From: a bacterium 0.1xD8-71
Lineage (GTDB): Bacteria; Bacillota; Clostridia; Lachnospirales; Lachnospiraceae
Direction: 5' to 3'
Length of the DNA stretch: 38,581 nucleotides
Assembly (NCBI GenBank): GCA_003612405.1
Contig: RAYR01000033.1
Coordinates: 1 to 38,581 of the forward strand
In this document: positions 1 to 9,648 of the stretch, piece by piece
Layout of the letters: each line of letters opens with the position of its first letter
How positions within the stretch are numbered: the stretch's first letter is position 1
Translations under genes and position numbers: made by a program
Notes under the pieces: model-generated
Databases searched by the model: none
Told to the model about the DNA's origin: nothing
The model's input: only the letters and a program-made list of their open reading frames with translations

Positions 1-3000
1 GCAGCGTCGTAGAATCTCTCCTGGGCAAAGTACTTGCTGATCACGGGATCATAGGTGTAGCTTGTGAAGCGTAAGGCCGGGTCGGTTTCCGGTGTGGGCT
101 GTACGGCTGTATGGCCCCAGATGTCATGCTCCGGATACCATGTAGTGTTGCCTTGTGCATCGGTGGTATATAAGGGGCTTCCCCACAGGTCAGGCATTTC
201 ATAAACCTGCCCGGCCGCCGTGGTGTAACCCAGGCGTTCATGGGTTCTGCCGTATACGGCCCGTGTTGCGCTGGCTCCTTTGTATACCATCAGATCGTTG
301 TTGGCGGCGCTCAGGCAGTCCGGTACGTATGTAATCTCCCTGACATCGGGAATATCTGCTCCCGGACAGGTCACCGTATTTCCCACCCGCATATGCAGGG
401 CATTATAGGTGTAATCCGTCTGTGTACCGCTTAAAAGGTCTTTGCCTGTTACCATCCGGCCAGCGGCATCATAAACATACTGGCAAATCAGGCTGTCGGC
501 CTTTTTCTCTTCAGTCAGGCTGCCTCTTTTATCATAGGTATAGCTGTAAGCTGCGCCGTCCTGCATCATGGCTGTTAATCTGCTCATGGCGTCATAGGAA
601 TAAGTCGCTTTCTCAATATCATCGACTTTCCAGGCGGTACGATTGCCCAGCGCATCATAGCTGTAAGTCTCGCGCCTTTGTCCATCTGTCCAGGCAAGCA
701 GGCGTCCCATAGGATCATAGGTATAGTCCAGATTTCCTGTGGGTGCATCGCCGGTGTTTTGTCTGTGATAACTAATCATGCGGCCCATGGGATCATAGGA
801 AAGGCTCACATTCATAACGGCACCGGCATCTGTCTGGTACTTGGCTGTGACCGGCAGATGATTGGCATTGTAGGTATAGGAAGCCTGATTGCCGGGCTGT
901 ATCATGGTCAGAAGATTGCCCGCGGCATCATAGCTGTACCGGGTACCCCTGCCCTGCGCATCTGTTACGGCTGTCAGACGGCGATTGCCATCATAGGTAT
1001 AGTTTACCACACTTTCGTCAGGATAGCGAATACTGGTTCTGTTGCCTGCCGGATCATAGGTATATCCGGTTACATGGCCATCATGATCGGTTACCCCGGT
1101 CAGTCTGCCCAGCACATCCCGTTCCAGGGTCATTGTGCCGTTCCAGTCTTTCATCTCTACCAGCTCGCCGCGTTTATTATAGCGGAACGCAGCCTGTCTG
1201 CCGTCACTGTAAGACATCTGTAAAGGCTGGTCGTTGAGGTCATATATTACTGTGGTTACATTGCCTTCTTCGTCCGTGATCCCCGCAAGATTACCATTCC
1301 CGTCATAGGTATAGATCCTTTCTTCTTCCAGCGGATTGATCATCCGGATCATACAGCCTCTCTTGTCATAGTGATAGATTGTCTCGCAGACTTTTTCTTC
1401 CGCCTGTGACAGATATTCCCTGATCTGATGATTCATGGCATCATACTCATAGGCTGTAACATTGCCCAGCGGATCTGTAATCCGGGTCAGATTGCCATTC
1501 CCGTCATAAGCATAGCTGGTGACACTGTCATTTGCATCCGTCACGGTCTCAATCTGTCCATTGGCAGTATAGGTGAAGGTCATGATTTCTCCCACTGCAT
1601 TGGTTATCTTCGTTACCTGCCCCAGGGCATCACGGGTGTAGGTCATACAATTCCCCAATGCATCTGTCACCGTCTTAATCCGTCCTGCCGCATCGTAAGT
1701 ATAAGAGACTGTATTGCCCTCCGGATCTTTTCTGGTAAGTAAGTTTCCTGCCGGAGAATAAGTATATTCGGTCAGATTCCCGGCGGCATCCGTCTGCGTC
1801 AGCACTCTGCCCATGCTGTCATAGGTAAATTGCAGGCTGTGTGCCGATGCATCCGTCATCTGCACCAATCGTCCCAGCTCATCGTACTGATAGGTAGTCT
1901 GTGCACCCTCCTTATCTGTCGCTTTGGCAATCTTACCTGTGTTGGTATATTCCAGTGTAAGACTGTCACCGTTTTGATCTGTTACACCAGTCATGCGGTT
2001 GAGCGCATCGTAGCTATAATGCCACGTGTTATCATTGGCATCTGTAAAGGACGTCATATTACCGGCCGCGTCATATTCGCAGCTTCTGCTATGACCCTCC
2101 TCATCCACCATCTTCGTCATACGGTTCAGGCAGTCATAGGTATAGGTTCTGATACCTCCCAGAGGATCAGTCTCGCAGATCAGGTTACCGTTATGGTCAT
2201 AGGAGAGTATCCTTCGACCTCCCCTGGCATCGGTAACTGCTGTTATCTGTCCGGCCGCATCATATTCACAGGTCGTAATCTGCCCCAAGGCATCCGTAAC
2301 CGCCGTAATCTGATTATTAGCATTGAATGTGTAACTTCTGCTGTTACCTTCTGCGTCTGTAATCTTCGTGCAGTTGCCGTTCTCATCATACTGATAGGTG
2401 GTCTGTCCGCCGTCAGGCGCTGTCGTCTGTATCAGATGTCCCGCATCATCATATACACAGGTGGTTTTGTTTCCTTCCTGATCGGTAACTTCCGCCTGGT
2501 TACCATCCCCGTCATAAACAGTCGTCCTGACCGCATCATCAGGCGTCTTTACGGCAGTCATTCTGCCTAGCTTATCATAGGTAAAGTGTGTGGTTTCCTC
2601 TGCGGTTGTCTGTGTGAGCAGCCTGTTCTCCCCATCATAGGTATAGGTAGTGACCACACCGTCTTCATCTGTCCTGGTCAGAAGATTACCTGCCTGATCA
2701 TAGGTATAGCTCATACTATGACCAAGTGCGTTAGTCTGGCTGATCACACGCCCCTGGGCATCATAGGTATAAGTGGTCTGGTGCGCTAACGGATCGGTGA
2801 CAGCAGTAACACGGCCCATCACATCATAGGTATACTGCAAAATACCGCCCGCCGCATCGGTAATCTTAGTCAGTCGTCTGGCCTCATCGAATGTATATGT
2901 GACAGCATTGCCATTACCGTCTGTACAGGACGTATTATTACCTCCCGCATCATAGGTATAAGCGGTCTCCGCACCCAGAGGATTGGTCTCCTTAATCAGG

Positions 3001-5474
3001 TTTCCTCTGACATCATAGGTAAACTGATACTGATTGCCCAGAAAATCCGTGACAGAAGAAAGCTGTCCCATCTCATTGTATACAAAACTTTGCTGATTGC
3101 CGCGCCTGTCGATAATCCCCGTCCGATTACCGTTTTCATCGTATGTAAGAACGACTGCCCCGTCCGGATCCTCTATCTTAAGCAGATCTCCTGCCTCCGA
3201 GTAGAGATACGATGTTGTCCTGCCCTCCGGAGAAGTGTAGGAAGTAAGTCTGCCCAAAGCATCATGTACATAGCGGTAGATATGGTTCTCCGGATCCTGT
3301 GCCTGTGACAGGTGCCCTGCCTCATCATAGCTGTAGTTCCATACATTTTCTTCCTTATCCGTCCAGGATACCAGGTTGTCATCCTCGTCATAGGTATAAA
3401 GACTGCTGTTGCCGCGCTCATCCTGTGCACTGATCAGGTTATTGTTCTCGTCATACTGGTAATGGCTCTGTGTGCCGTCCCGATTCACGACTTCCACAGG
3501 CAGATTTCTGTCATTATAGCTTACCTGCTCCTGTGTCCCATCCGGGTAAGTAATACAATTCATACGACCACATACATCATAGGCCATCTGCGTACAGTTC
3601 CCAAGCGCATCCGTCTGCTGTATCAGCATACCGTTTTCATCATAACGATTGCGTATTCCGGCTCCTTCCAGATCTACCTCTGTGATATGGCCGACCTCGT
3701 CGTACCAATAACTGGTGACATGCCCGGCTTCATCCGTAAACTCTGTCTTACGATTCCCTTCATCATAGGCAACACTGCTCTCTCCCCTGCCGGCTGTATT
3801 CTGTCTGATTACTCTGCCCAGAACATCATACTCATTTACCAGGTATACCTGACCGGCAAAGTCCGACACGGATAATAATCTGCCCTCCTCATCATAAGTA
3901 AAGGACATGGTTTTATCCAAAGGATCCGTGACAGATACCAGCTGACCTTCCTGATAGGTCAAAGACACGGTATTTCCCAGCGCATCTACAGCACTCGTGA
4001 GATATTCCCCTGTATAGGTAAATGTCAGACTGGTTTCATGCCGTCCGGTAATCCGTGTAATCTGTCCGCTCTGGTTTTTCTCAAACCGGTATTTAACCAG
4101 ACCATTTTCTACAATCTGATGAAGTGTCAGGTTCGTATCAAAGACATACTCTGTTCCATCCTGCTTCATGACGGCATAGGTCATGTCCTCCCGTTTTTCC
4201 ATCGTATAAGCACTACCCACAGCTTCTACCGCACGGAAGGTATTGTCCTCTTCTTTGACAAAGGGAATCACCGCCCCATAGGGTGTGGTGAAATACGCAT
4301 ACTCCTCATCCATATGCAGTAAGTAATGCAGGGCATACGACCACTTAACCCCGACTGCTTTGCCAAACGCATCCCTGTCGGAATCATACATAAGGGTAAA
4401 GTGCAGCTTATCTTTGCCATAGTCCTCCAGATAGGTATAGCTCCACAGGAAAGCCCCTGTCAGCACGTTGACGGGATCATTACACGTATAAGAAATCTTA
4501 CCGTCCGTATGGGTACTGTCTGTTGAGCGTTCCGCCAGGCCGTTGTTTTTACTGATAGCAGTCTTAACTGTCTCCTGGCTGCTGAAACGGCTGGAACCTT
4601 CATCATTATTGGCCCTTACACCGTAAGTATGCTCTGTGTTGGGATCCAGTCCCGGGAAAACCTTACAGATCCGTCCGTCTACCATATCGTTTGTACCGGA
4701 TATATGACAGATAACGCCGTCAATCTTAATATCATAATCCACAGCGCCTTCTACCGGCGGAAAGCTTACAATGACACTGTTTAATCCGGCCTTCGCCGTA
4801 ATACCAGAAGGCACTGCCGGCCCTACTGCAATGGTTGTTATAGTCTGGGATGCCGTATAAGCGCTGCTTCCTCCTGCATTAACCGCACAGACAGCATACT
4901 CATACGCTGTGTCAGGCTCCAGTCCCGTAATCGTCCTGGAAGTGCCCGTCAGGCTATAGGTTTCACCGTTAAAAAGCAGCTTATAACCTGTTGCACCGCT
5001 TACGCTGTTCCAGGTAACTGTCACGGAATTGGTCGTTGCCGTCGCACGGACATTTGCCGGCACCGCCGGTTTTGCCACCAGGGTTCTTACAGAATATCTG
5101 GCCGAATACGCTCCGTTTCCTGCTTTATTTTTGGCACGCACCTGATACGAATAGTTTGTATTCGGTTTCAAACCGTTTACAGTATAAGAAGATGAACTGG
5201 TATTATAAATTGTTCCATTAAAGTAAAGATCATAGCTGTCCGCCTTAGATACCCACATCCAACTCACTCTGACACTGTCAGAATATGCCTTGGCCGTAAT
5301 CGATGTAGGCACATCCGGCACTTTTAACAGTGTTCTCACTGATGTATAGGGAGAATAACTGCTGTAACCGCCTGCGTTACAGGAACGTATTCTGTAATTA
5401 TAACTGGTGTCATCTTTTAATCCCGTGACTTTGTGCGACGTCAGTCGGTCATTTTTTGCGGACAGTTCATACAT
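1..5474 (-). CDS. RHS (YD) repeat protein, distal part, separated from its N-terminus by element A
   Basis: An open minus-strand frame runs from inside element A off the left edge of the window, about 1,813 codons derived from the original gene. It begins with the second half of a fibronectin-III repeat (TSHKVTGLKDDTSYNYRI), then three complete fibronectin-III repeats, then an RHS entry segment containing DPVNVLTGAFLW. Dozens of YD repeats follow, of the type YTYDxxGNLxxxTDxxGN. Near the window edge is the RHS core-like motif SYTYDPVISKYFAQERFYDA, so the variable C-terminal tip lies outside. RHS proteins of polymorphic toxin systems wrap a C-terminal toxin in a YD shell. The gene-derived part ends at 5441. 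Upstream in frame, an ATG at 5474 with AAAGGA before it lies inside element A and could restart translation. The true start of the intact gene is at 30204. Confidence 0.9.
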   Translation of the reverse strand, partial: MYELSAKNDRLTSHKVTGLKDDTSYNYRIRSCNAGGYSSYSPYTSVRTLLKVPDVPTSITAKAYSDSVRVSWMWVSKADSYDLYFNGTIYNTSSSSYTVNGLKPNTNYSYQVRAKNKAGNGAYSARYSVRTLVAKPAVPANVRATATTNSVTVTWNSVSGATGYKLLFNGETYSLTGTSRTITGLEPDTAYEYAVCAVNAGGSSAYTASQTITTIAVGPAVPSGITAKAGLNSVIVSFPPVEGAVDYDIKIDGVICHISGTNDMVDGRICKVFPGLDPNTEHTYGVRANNDEGSSRFSSQETVKTAISKNNGLAERSTDSTHTDGKISYTCNDPVNVLTGAFLWSYTYLEDYGKDKLHFTLMYDSDRDAFGKAVGVKWSYALHYLLHMDEEYAYFTTPYGAVIPFVKEEDNTFRAVEAVGSAYTMEKREDMTYAVMKQDGTEYVFDTNLTLHQIVENGLVKYRFEKNQSGQITRITGRHETSLTFTYTGEYLTSAVDALGNTVSLTYQEGQLVSVTDPLDKTMSFTYDEEGRLLSVSDFAGQVYLVNEYDVLGRVIRQNTAGRGESSVAYDEGNRKTEFTDEAGHVTSYWYDEVGHITEVDLEGAGIRNRYDENGMLIQQTDALGNCTQMAYDVCGRMNCITYPDGTQEQVSYNDRNLPVEVVNRDGTQSHYQYDENNNLISAQDERGNSSLYTYDEDDNLVSWTDKEENVWNYSYDEAGHLSQAQDPENHIYRYVHDALGRLTSYTSPEGRTTSYLYSEAGDLLKIEDPDGAVVLTYDENGNRTGIIDRRGNQQSFVYNEMGQLSSVTDFLGNQYQFTYDVRGNLIKETNPLGAETAYTYDAGGNNTSCTDGNGNAVTYTFDEARRLTKITDAAGGILQYTYDVMGRVTAVTDPLAHQTTYTYDAQGRVISQTNALGHSMSYTYDQAGNLLTRTDEDGVVTTYTYDGENRLLTQTTAEETTHFTYDKLGRMTAVKTPDDAVRTTVYDGDGNQAEVTDQEGNKTTCVYDDAGHLIQTTAPDGGQTTYQYDENGNCTKITDAEGNSRSYTFNANNQITAVTDALGQITTCEYDAAGQITAVTDARGGRRILSYDHNGNLICETDPLGGIRTYTYDCLNRMTKMVDEEGHSRSCEYDAAGNMTSFTDANDNTWHYSYDALNRMTGVTDQNGDSLTLEYTNTGKIAKATDKEGAQTTYQYDELGRLVQMTDASAHSLQFTYDSMGRVLTQTDAAGNLTEYTYSPAGNLLTRKDPEGNTVSYTYDAAGRIKTVTDALGNCMTYTRDALGQVTKITNAVGEIMTFTYTANGQIETVTDANDSVTSYAYDGNGNLTRITDPLGNVTAYEYDAMNHQIREYLSQAEEKVCETIYHYDKRGCMIRMINPLEEERIYTYDGNGNLAGITDEEGNVTTVIYDLNDQPLQMSYSDGRQAAFRYNKRGELVEMKDWNGTMTLERDVLGRLTGVTDHDGHVTGYTYDPAGNRTSIRYPDESVVNYTYDGNRRLTAVTDAQGRGTRYSYDAAGNLLTMIQPGNQASYTYNANHLPVTAKYQTDAGAVMNVSLSYDPMGRMISYHRQNTGDAPTGNLDYTYDPMGRLLAWTDGQRRETYSYDALGNRTAWKVDDIEKATYSYDAMSRLTAMMQDGAAYSYTYDKRGSLTEEKKADSLICQYVYDAAGRMVTGKDLLSGTQTDYTYNALHMRVGNTVTCPGADIPDVREITYVPDCLSAANNDLMVYKGASATRAVYGRTHERLGYTTAAGQVYEMPDLWGSPLYTTDAQGNTTWYPEHDIWGHTAVQPTPETDPALRFTSYTYDPVISKYFAQERFYDA

Positions 5475-7109
5475 GCTATCCTTTTCTGTTCTCTGCTCCT
5501 GCGTTTGCTCTCGTTTGATTTCTCCCTCCGTATCTTCTTGGCACAAGCAGGACAATACCTTGATGCACCAGAGCCCGGGACATATTCAACGCCGCACACC
5601 GTACAATTTTTAGCGGGCATTGCTGCCCACCGTTTTGTAGGTATGATATGTAATTCATCGACAAAGCCGATGAATTTATAGTAAATCTTGATTTCCTGCT
5701 TCACTGTTCCGTCTGCCATCTTCTCACGCTCCGAAACAAGTATCTTGTCTATGAGTGCGTTTATAACTGTTGCATCCAGTTCTTTTAAGCCTTGATAATT
5801 TCGGATAAGGGCGAGGAAGTCACGGATTCCCCGTGATTTCTCGTAGCTTTCATTAAGAGTTTCCGTCACCTCTTTCAGCCTTGCTTCAATTTCAAGCTGC
5901 TCTTTCTGGTATTTCCCCGACATCATCTCAAAATTCCGCTCGGTAATACGCTCCATGACCTTATCCTCGTAGAGAGAGGAAAACAGCCTGTCCAGTTCCG
6001 CAAGGCGTTTGTTCAGCTTCTTACGTTCTTTCTCTAATGCTTTCGCCCTGCTCTGGTCTGTTTCCGTGAGCCGCTTTTCTATGGCCCTGACCGCCTTTTC
6101 ATCATTCACTGCCATATCCGCAAAACAGTTGATGTCGGCAAGAACGGCATTGAATAAATCCCTTGCTTCTATATTGTGGGCACTACACTCGCTTCTTCCG
6201 TTTCTTGCATAATTATTACATGAATACTGTACACAGTCGATAATCTCTGGGCGTTTCCTCCTGTGTACGTTCATTGCCCGCAGAGCACATCCGCAGTCCA
6301 CACACTTGATAACGCCTGCAAAAATATTTACAAATCCTCCCTTGTTCTGTGGAAGCCTACGACTTGTAATAAGCTGTTGGACAATATCAAATTCCTCCTG
6401 CGTGACTATTCCCTCATGGGTATTGGGTATCACTTCCCATTCTTCGGGCAGCTTAGAGGGGCGTTTCTTGCTTTTCATATTGGCGGCAATCCGTTTGTAG
6501 CCTACAAGATTTCCCGCATATATCGGGCTTCTTAAAATGCTCCTCACGCTGTTCCCACTCCAAATATAGCGTTTGTCCTCGTTCCCCTCAAAATGACGTT
6601 CAAAGCCTGTTTCGCCACGCTCCGCCGCATAAGCGGCAGGGCGTAGGATATGCTGTTTATTAAGATGTCTGCAAATTTTGGCAACTCCATTCCCTTTTAA
6701 TGCAAGGTCGAATATCTCTTTTACAACATGTGCCACTTTATCATCTATCAGCAGATGGTTGTGGTCGGCAGGGTCTTTGATATAGCCATAAGGGGCGGTA
6801 GTTCCCATGAATTTCCCCTGTTGAAACCTCGCCCGATATGCCGATTTTATCTTAACAGATATGTCAGCGGCATACATTTCGTTTAAAATGTTGCGGAAAG
6901 GCGTGATGTCCATAGCAGATTTATTCAAGGTATCTACGCCGTCATTGACCGCTATATACCTCACGTTATGCTCTGGGAAGAAAACTTCCAGATATAACCC
7001 ACAATCAAGATAGTTTCTCCCCAGACGGGATAAATCTTTCGTAATCACGCAGTTTATCAGACCGCTTTCAATGTCTTTTATCATATTCTGGAAACTTGGT
7101 CTTTGGAAA
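5441..7109 (-). CDS. Large serine recombinase of element A, C-terminal part (gene split by element B)
   Basis: This encodes the last 554 residues, from QRPSFQNM onward. Visible are the end of the resolvase domain ([15 protein letters not shown]), the recombinase domain, a zinc ribbon (CVDCGCALR with later cysteines), a coiled coil rich in Lys and Glu, a DUF4368-like segment (LIDKILVSEREK), and an unusual extra C-terminal zinc ribbon (CTVCGVEY, YCPACAKK). The first 64 residues, with the catalytic serine, are at 18973-19164. Joining them across element B gives GTNF-QRPSF in frame and a protein of about 618 aa. The TGA stop at 5443-5441 uses the GA crossover dinucleotide. As it stands the gene cannot make an active enzyme. 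The open frame continues upstream into element B as far as a TTG at 7174. Confidence 0.9.
5454..5464 (+). repeat. Left terminal inverted repeat of element A
   Basis: TTTTGCGGACA lies 12 bases inside the TC core at 5441-5442. Its reverse complement occurs at the same distance inside the right core. This is probably part of the recombinase binding site. Confidence 0.8.
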
Positions 7110-7118
7110 GCTGACGTT

Positions 7119-7130
7119 AGATAACGATAC
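7119..7130 (+). repeat. Left terminal inverted repeat of element B
   Basis: AGATAACGATAC is repeated in inverted orientation at the right end (18952-18963). It is a probable binding site of recombinase B. Confidence 0.75.
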
Positions 7131-7209
7131 TTTTGAAAACACTGGAAAATCAAGGTTTTTCGAGCGACGGACAAGCAGGGTATTGTACTAAAAACTGAAT
7201 ACGACGCAG

Positions 7210-7259
7210 AAGCGGCGTTTCTTACTCTCTACATGGGAGAACAGGAACGCCGCTTTTTT
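7210..7259 (+). terminator. Rho-independent terminator at the left end of element B
   Basis: The stem AAGCGGCGTT / AACGCCGCTT (7210-7219 and 7246-7255) is followed by a T run. It may shield element B genes from transcripts entering through the left end. Confidence 0.65.
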
Positions 7260-7267
7260 CATGCCCT

Positions 7268-7383
7268 TTGTTACGCAGTAGGGGCAGAAAAAGCCTTGCT
7301 ACAAGCGGTTTTGCGGGCGCGTATCTGGCGCGGCAAGGGATTTATACCTTATCCCCCGAAACCGCGCTTCTACTGCGTAACAA
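7268..7383. repeat. Inverted-repeat-bounded cassette, copy 1
   Basis: This 116-bp unit is bounded by a perfect 14-bp inverted repeat, TTGTTACGCAGTAG and its complement (7268-7281 and 7370-7383). Its interior resembles that of a second unit at 9637-9748. Both hold GCAGTAGGxGC, a CGGGCG block, TTTATACC, TTATCCCC and CGAAA in the same order. Both can encode similar short peptides (CYAVGAE, FIPxxPK, FYCVT), but no convincing start accompanies these. It may be a small non-autonomous repeat or a structured RNA. Confidence 0.7.
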
Positions 7384-7408
7384 ATCCAAAGCAAAGGAGC
7401 TATGAACT

Positions 7409-8392
7409 ATGGCAGTTTTCAGAGTGGAACGGAACAAGGGCTACACCGTAATGAGCAACCACCACCTACGCAACAAGGAGCTTTCCCTAAAGGCAAAGGG
7501 GCTGTTGTCGCAAATGCTGTCACTCCCCGAAGATTGGGACTACACCTTGAAAGGCTTATCCCTTATCAACCGGGAGAAGATAGACGCTATCCGCGAAGCC
7601 ATTAAGGAGCTTGAACGCGCCGGGTATATCGTCCGTTCAAGGGAGCGCGACGAGAAAGGACGCTTGCGGGGCGCGGACTATGTGATATTCGAGCAGCCGC
7701 AGCCGCCTACGCCGGATTTACCTACATTGGAAAATCCAACATTGGATAATCCAACGCAGGAAAAACCAACATTGGAAAAACCTACGTTGGAAAATCCAAC
7801 GCAATTAAATAAAGATATACAAAGAACTGACTTACCAAAAAAAGAAAAATCAAATACAGATTTATCAAGTACCCATTCCATTCCTATCCTTTCCCCTAAC
7901 CCCTCTCCTTGCGGTGAAGCGGCTACGCCGCCGGAACGGAAAGGAACGGAAGCGGCAGCACAGAGCGCAGTAGAGATATACCGGGAAATCATCAAGGACA
8001 ATATCGACTACCACATTCTCAAACAGGACATGAAGTTTGACGGGGACAGGCTGGACGAGATTGTAGACCTCATGCTTGAAACCGTATGCACCGCCAGAAA
8101 GCGGGTACGGATTGCGGGGGACGACTACCCGGCAGAGCTTGTGAAGTCAAAGTTTATGAAACTGGACGGCGAACATATCCGCTTTGTGCTTGACTGTATG
8201 CGGGAGAACACAACCAAAATCCGCAACATCAAGCAATATCTGAAAGCCGCCCTTTTCAATGCCCCGTCCACAATCGGCAACTACTACACTTCCCTTGTCG
8301 CCCATGACATGGCAAGCGGCGCACTGTCACCGAAAAAGCCGCAGTACGGCGACCCGGACTATTATTCATTCAAACCGGGCGAAAGCCTGTAA
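7409..8392 (+). CDS. HTH replication-initiator-like protein (DUF6017 type)
   Basis: A 327-aa protein with an N-terminal winged-helix replisome-organizer-like region (residues about 1-90, NKELSLKAKGLLSQMLSLP, IKELERAGYIVRS). A low-complexity linker follows with six tandem units of the type PTLENPTLDNPTQEKPTLEK (residues about 108-135). The C-terminal domain (residues about 185-327, starting near EIYREIIKDNIDYHIL) matches the DUF6017 proteins known from clostridial mobile elements. A role in DNA replication of the excised element is inferred from the family. The ATG follows AAAGGAG by a slightly long gap. It is the first gene of the rightward run 7409-9648. Confidence 0.8.
   Translation: MAVFRVERNKGYTVMSNHHLRNKELSLKAKGLLSQMLSLPEDWDYTLKGLSLINREKIDAIREAIKELERAGYIVRSRERDEKGRLRGADYVIFEQPQPPTPDLPTLENPTLDNPTQEKPTLEKPTLENPTQLNKDIQRTDLPKKEKSNTDLSSTHSIPILSPNPSPCGEAATPPERKGTEAAAQSAVEIYREIIKDNIDYHILKQDMKFDGDRLDEIVDLMLETVCTARKRVRIAGDDYPAELVKSKFMKLDGEHIRFVLDCMRENTTKIRNIKQYLKAALFNAPSTIGNYYTSLVAHDMASGALSPKKPQYGDPDYYSFKPGESL
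7735..7803 (+). repeat. Short tandem repeat inside the DUF6017-type gene
   Basis: About six 12-base units of the type AATCCAACATTGG or AAACCTACGTTGG encode the repeated PTLE(N/K) linker. Copy number variation here would change linker length without shifting the frame. Confidence 0.8.
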
Positions 8393-8415
8393 AACAACAA
8401 AAGGAGGATTTTATT

Positions 8416-8637
8416 ATGGCACAGAAAATGACAGGAGCATTGGTATTTGACGAGCGCACCGACCGTTACGACATCCGCTTTGACTTAAACAGCTACTACG
8501 GGGGCTTGCATTGCGGCGAGTGCTTTGACGTATTCGTGCGGGGCAAGTGGAAGCCGACCCGGATTGAGTACGGCGACAACTGGTATCTTGTGGGTATCAG
8601 AGCCGAGGACTTGAACGGGCTGCGGGTGCGTATCTGA
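8416..8637 (+). CDS. DUF5348 domain protein
   Basis: A 73-aa protein matching the small DUF5348 family of mobile elements (TGALVFDERTDRYDIRFDL, then CGECFDVFVRGKWKPTRIEY). The function is unknown. The ATG follows AAAGGAGG at good spacing and the gene starts 24 bases after the DUF6017-type gene, so the two are probably co-transcribed. The protein is acidic, with alternating aromatic and charged residues as in a small beta-fold. No membrane segment is present. Confidence 0.75.
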   Translation: MAQKMTGALVFDERTDRYDIRFDLNSYYGGLHCGECFDVFVRGKWKPTRIEYGDNWYLVGIRAEDLNGLRVRI

Positions 8638-8678
8638 CCGCCGCCCCATAAAGAAACGCGAAAGGAGGACGCGAGGAA

Positions 8679-9155
8679 TTGCAGGACGAAGTAAACGAAA
8701 AGACCATAGCCCTTTACATCAAGACCGGGAAGCTGACCGCGCAGACGCCTCAAAAGGCAATGAAAGCCATTCTCTCAAAGGGCAAAAAGCAGCTTTCCAA
8801 ACCGCCACAGGGCAAGCAGAGCTTAAAGCAGCTTATGAAGCAGAACGCGGGCGTTTCCAACATTGAGATTACCGAGGGCAATATCAAAGCCTTTGAGAGT
8901 ACGGCGAAAAAGTACGGTATCGACTTTGCGCTGAAAAAGGACGCGACGGAAAGCCCGCCCCGCTATCTGGTTTTCTTCAAGGGGCGGGACGCGGACGTGC
9001 TGACCGCCGCCTTTAAGGAATTTTCCGCAAAAAAGCTGACACAGGAGAAAAAGCCCTCAATCCGAAAGCTGCTCTCTCCCCTCAAAGAAGCTGCACAGGG
9101 CAAGAACGCGGAACGGGCAAAGGTCAAGAACAAAGACAGGGAGGTATCGCTATGA
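8679..9155 (+). CDS. PcfB family protein (DUF3801)
   Basis: A 158-aa protein starting at TTG behind AAAGGAGG. The N-terminus EVNEKTIALYIKTGKLTAQT is the PcfB/DUF3801 hallmark. The central part (GVSNIEITEGNIKAFESTAK, then YGIDFALKKD and a YLVFFKGRDADVLTAAFKEF block) also fits. PcfB of enterococcal plasmid pCF10 is a relaxosome accessory protein, so a role in DNA processing during mobilization is likely but inferred. The C-terminus is lysine-rich. The stop overlaps the next ATG (ATGA), indicating translational coupling. Confidence 0.82.
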   Translation: MQDEVNEKTIALYIKTGKLTAQTPQKAMKAILSKGKKQLSKPPQGKQSLKQLMKQNAGVSNIEITEGNIKAFESTAKKYGIDFALKKDATESPPRYLVFFKGRDADVLTAAFKEFSAKKLTQEKKPSIRKLLSPLKEAAQGKNAERAKVKNKDREVSL

Positions 9156-9286
9156 AGCCGGAAATCAAGAAGCTGCTTATGGACGCGGATATGCGGGAGC
9201 TTGCAAAGCGCACCCTTTCCAAAGTGGACGCTTTGACCGAAGCGGAATTTGCAGAGCTTCCCATTTACGCCGCTGATGAAGTATGA
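9152..9286 (+). CDS. Small 44-aa protein between PcfB and Cys-rich VLP genes
   Basis: A 44-aa reading frame (MKPEIKKLLMDADMRELAKR to PIYAADEV). It starts in an ATGA overlap with the PcfB gene and ends in an ATGA overlap with the next gene. The two tight overlaps and the GGGAGG motif before the ATG are the evidence that it is translated. The protein is acidic and helical in character. I do not recognise a family. Confidence 0.6.
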   Translation: MKPEIKKLLMDADMRELAKRTLSKVDALTEAEFAELPIYAADEV

Positions 9287-9648
9287 ACGGGGTTAAGCGG
9301 CTGACGCCGCCCCAGAGCCGGAAAGTCAACGCCCTTGTGAGCCGGACGTGCTGCAATTATGATAACGGGAACTGTATCTTACTGGACGACGGGGACGAGT
9401 GCGTTTGTCCGCAGCTCATTTCCTATTCGCTTCTCTGCAAGTGGTTCCGGGCTGCGGTGCTTCCCGCCGACAGGCTGCTCTATGCGGAGCTTTACCAGAC
9501 AGGGGATAAGAAGAAATGTACCGAGTGCGGCGCGTTCTTTGCGTCAACCTCTAACAGTGTCAAATACTGCCCCGTCTGCCGGAAGTGTATCACCCGCAGA
9601 CAAGCCGCCGAGCGCATGAGGAAAAGACGCGCCCCTGTTACGCAGTAG
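9283..9648 (+). CDS. Cysteine-rich VLP domain protein
   Basis: A 121-aa protein of the Cys_rich_VLP type found in Firmicutes conjugative and mobilizable elements. The N-terminus is LTPPQSRKVNALVSRTCCNY, followed by an acidic LLDDGDECVCPQ stretch. A C-terminal zinc-ribbon-like group comprises CTECGAFF and KYCPVCRKC. A DNA- or RNA-binding role is inferred from the paired CxxC motifs and the basic tail. The stop codon TAG is part of the left arm of inverted-repeat cassette copy 2 (9637-9748), so the repeat is embedded in the gene's 3' end. Confidence 0.78.
   Translation: MNGVKRLTPPQSRKVNALVSRTCCNYDNGNCILLDDGDECVCPQLISYSLLCKWFRAAVLPADRLLYAELYQTGDKKKCTECGAFFASTSNSVKYCPVCRKCITRRQAAERMRKRRAPVTQ

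Noticed and set aside
240..4526. Long series of plus-strand open frames opposite the RHS gene
   Set aside because: They are antisense shadows of the YD repeats: repetitive codons keep the opposite strand open. They lack ribosome sites and repeat the same motifs.
1..5000. Regularly spaced TCATAGGTAT-like motif resembling a CRISPR array
   Set aside because: The spacing follows the YD repeat coding unit, the copies vary at third codon positions and the frame is continuous.
7233..7605. Plus-strand frames around the first inverted-repeat cassette, and a similar one at 9585-9833
   Set aside because: Their similarity to each other is explained by the repeated cassette. Start sites are poor and they overlap better genes.
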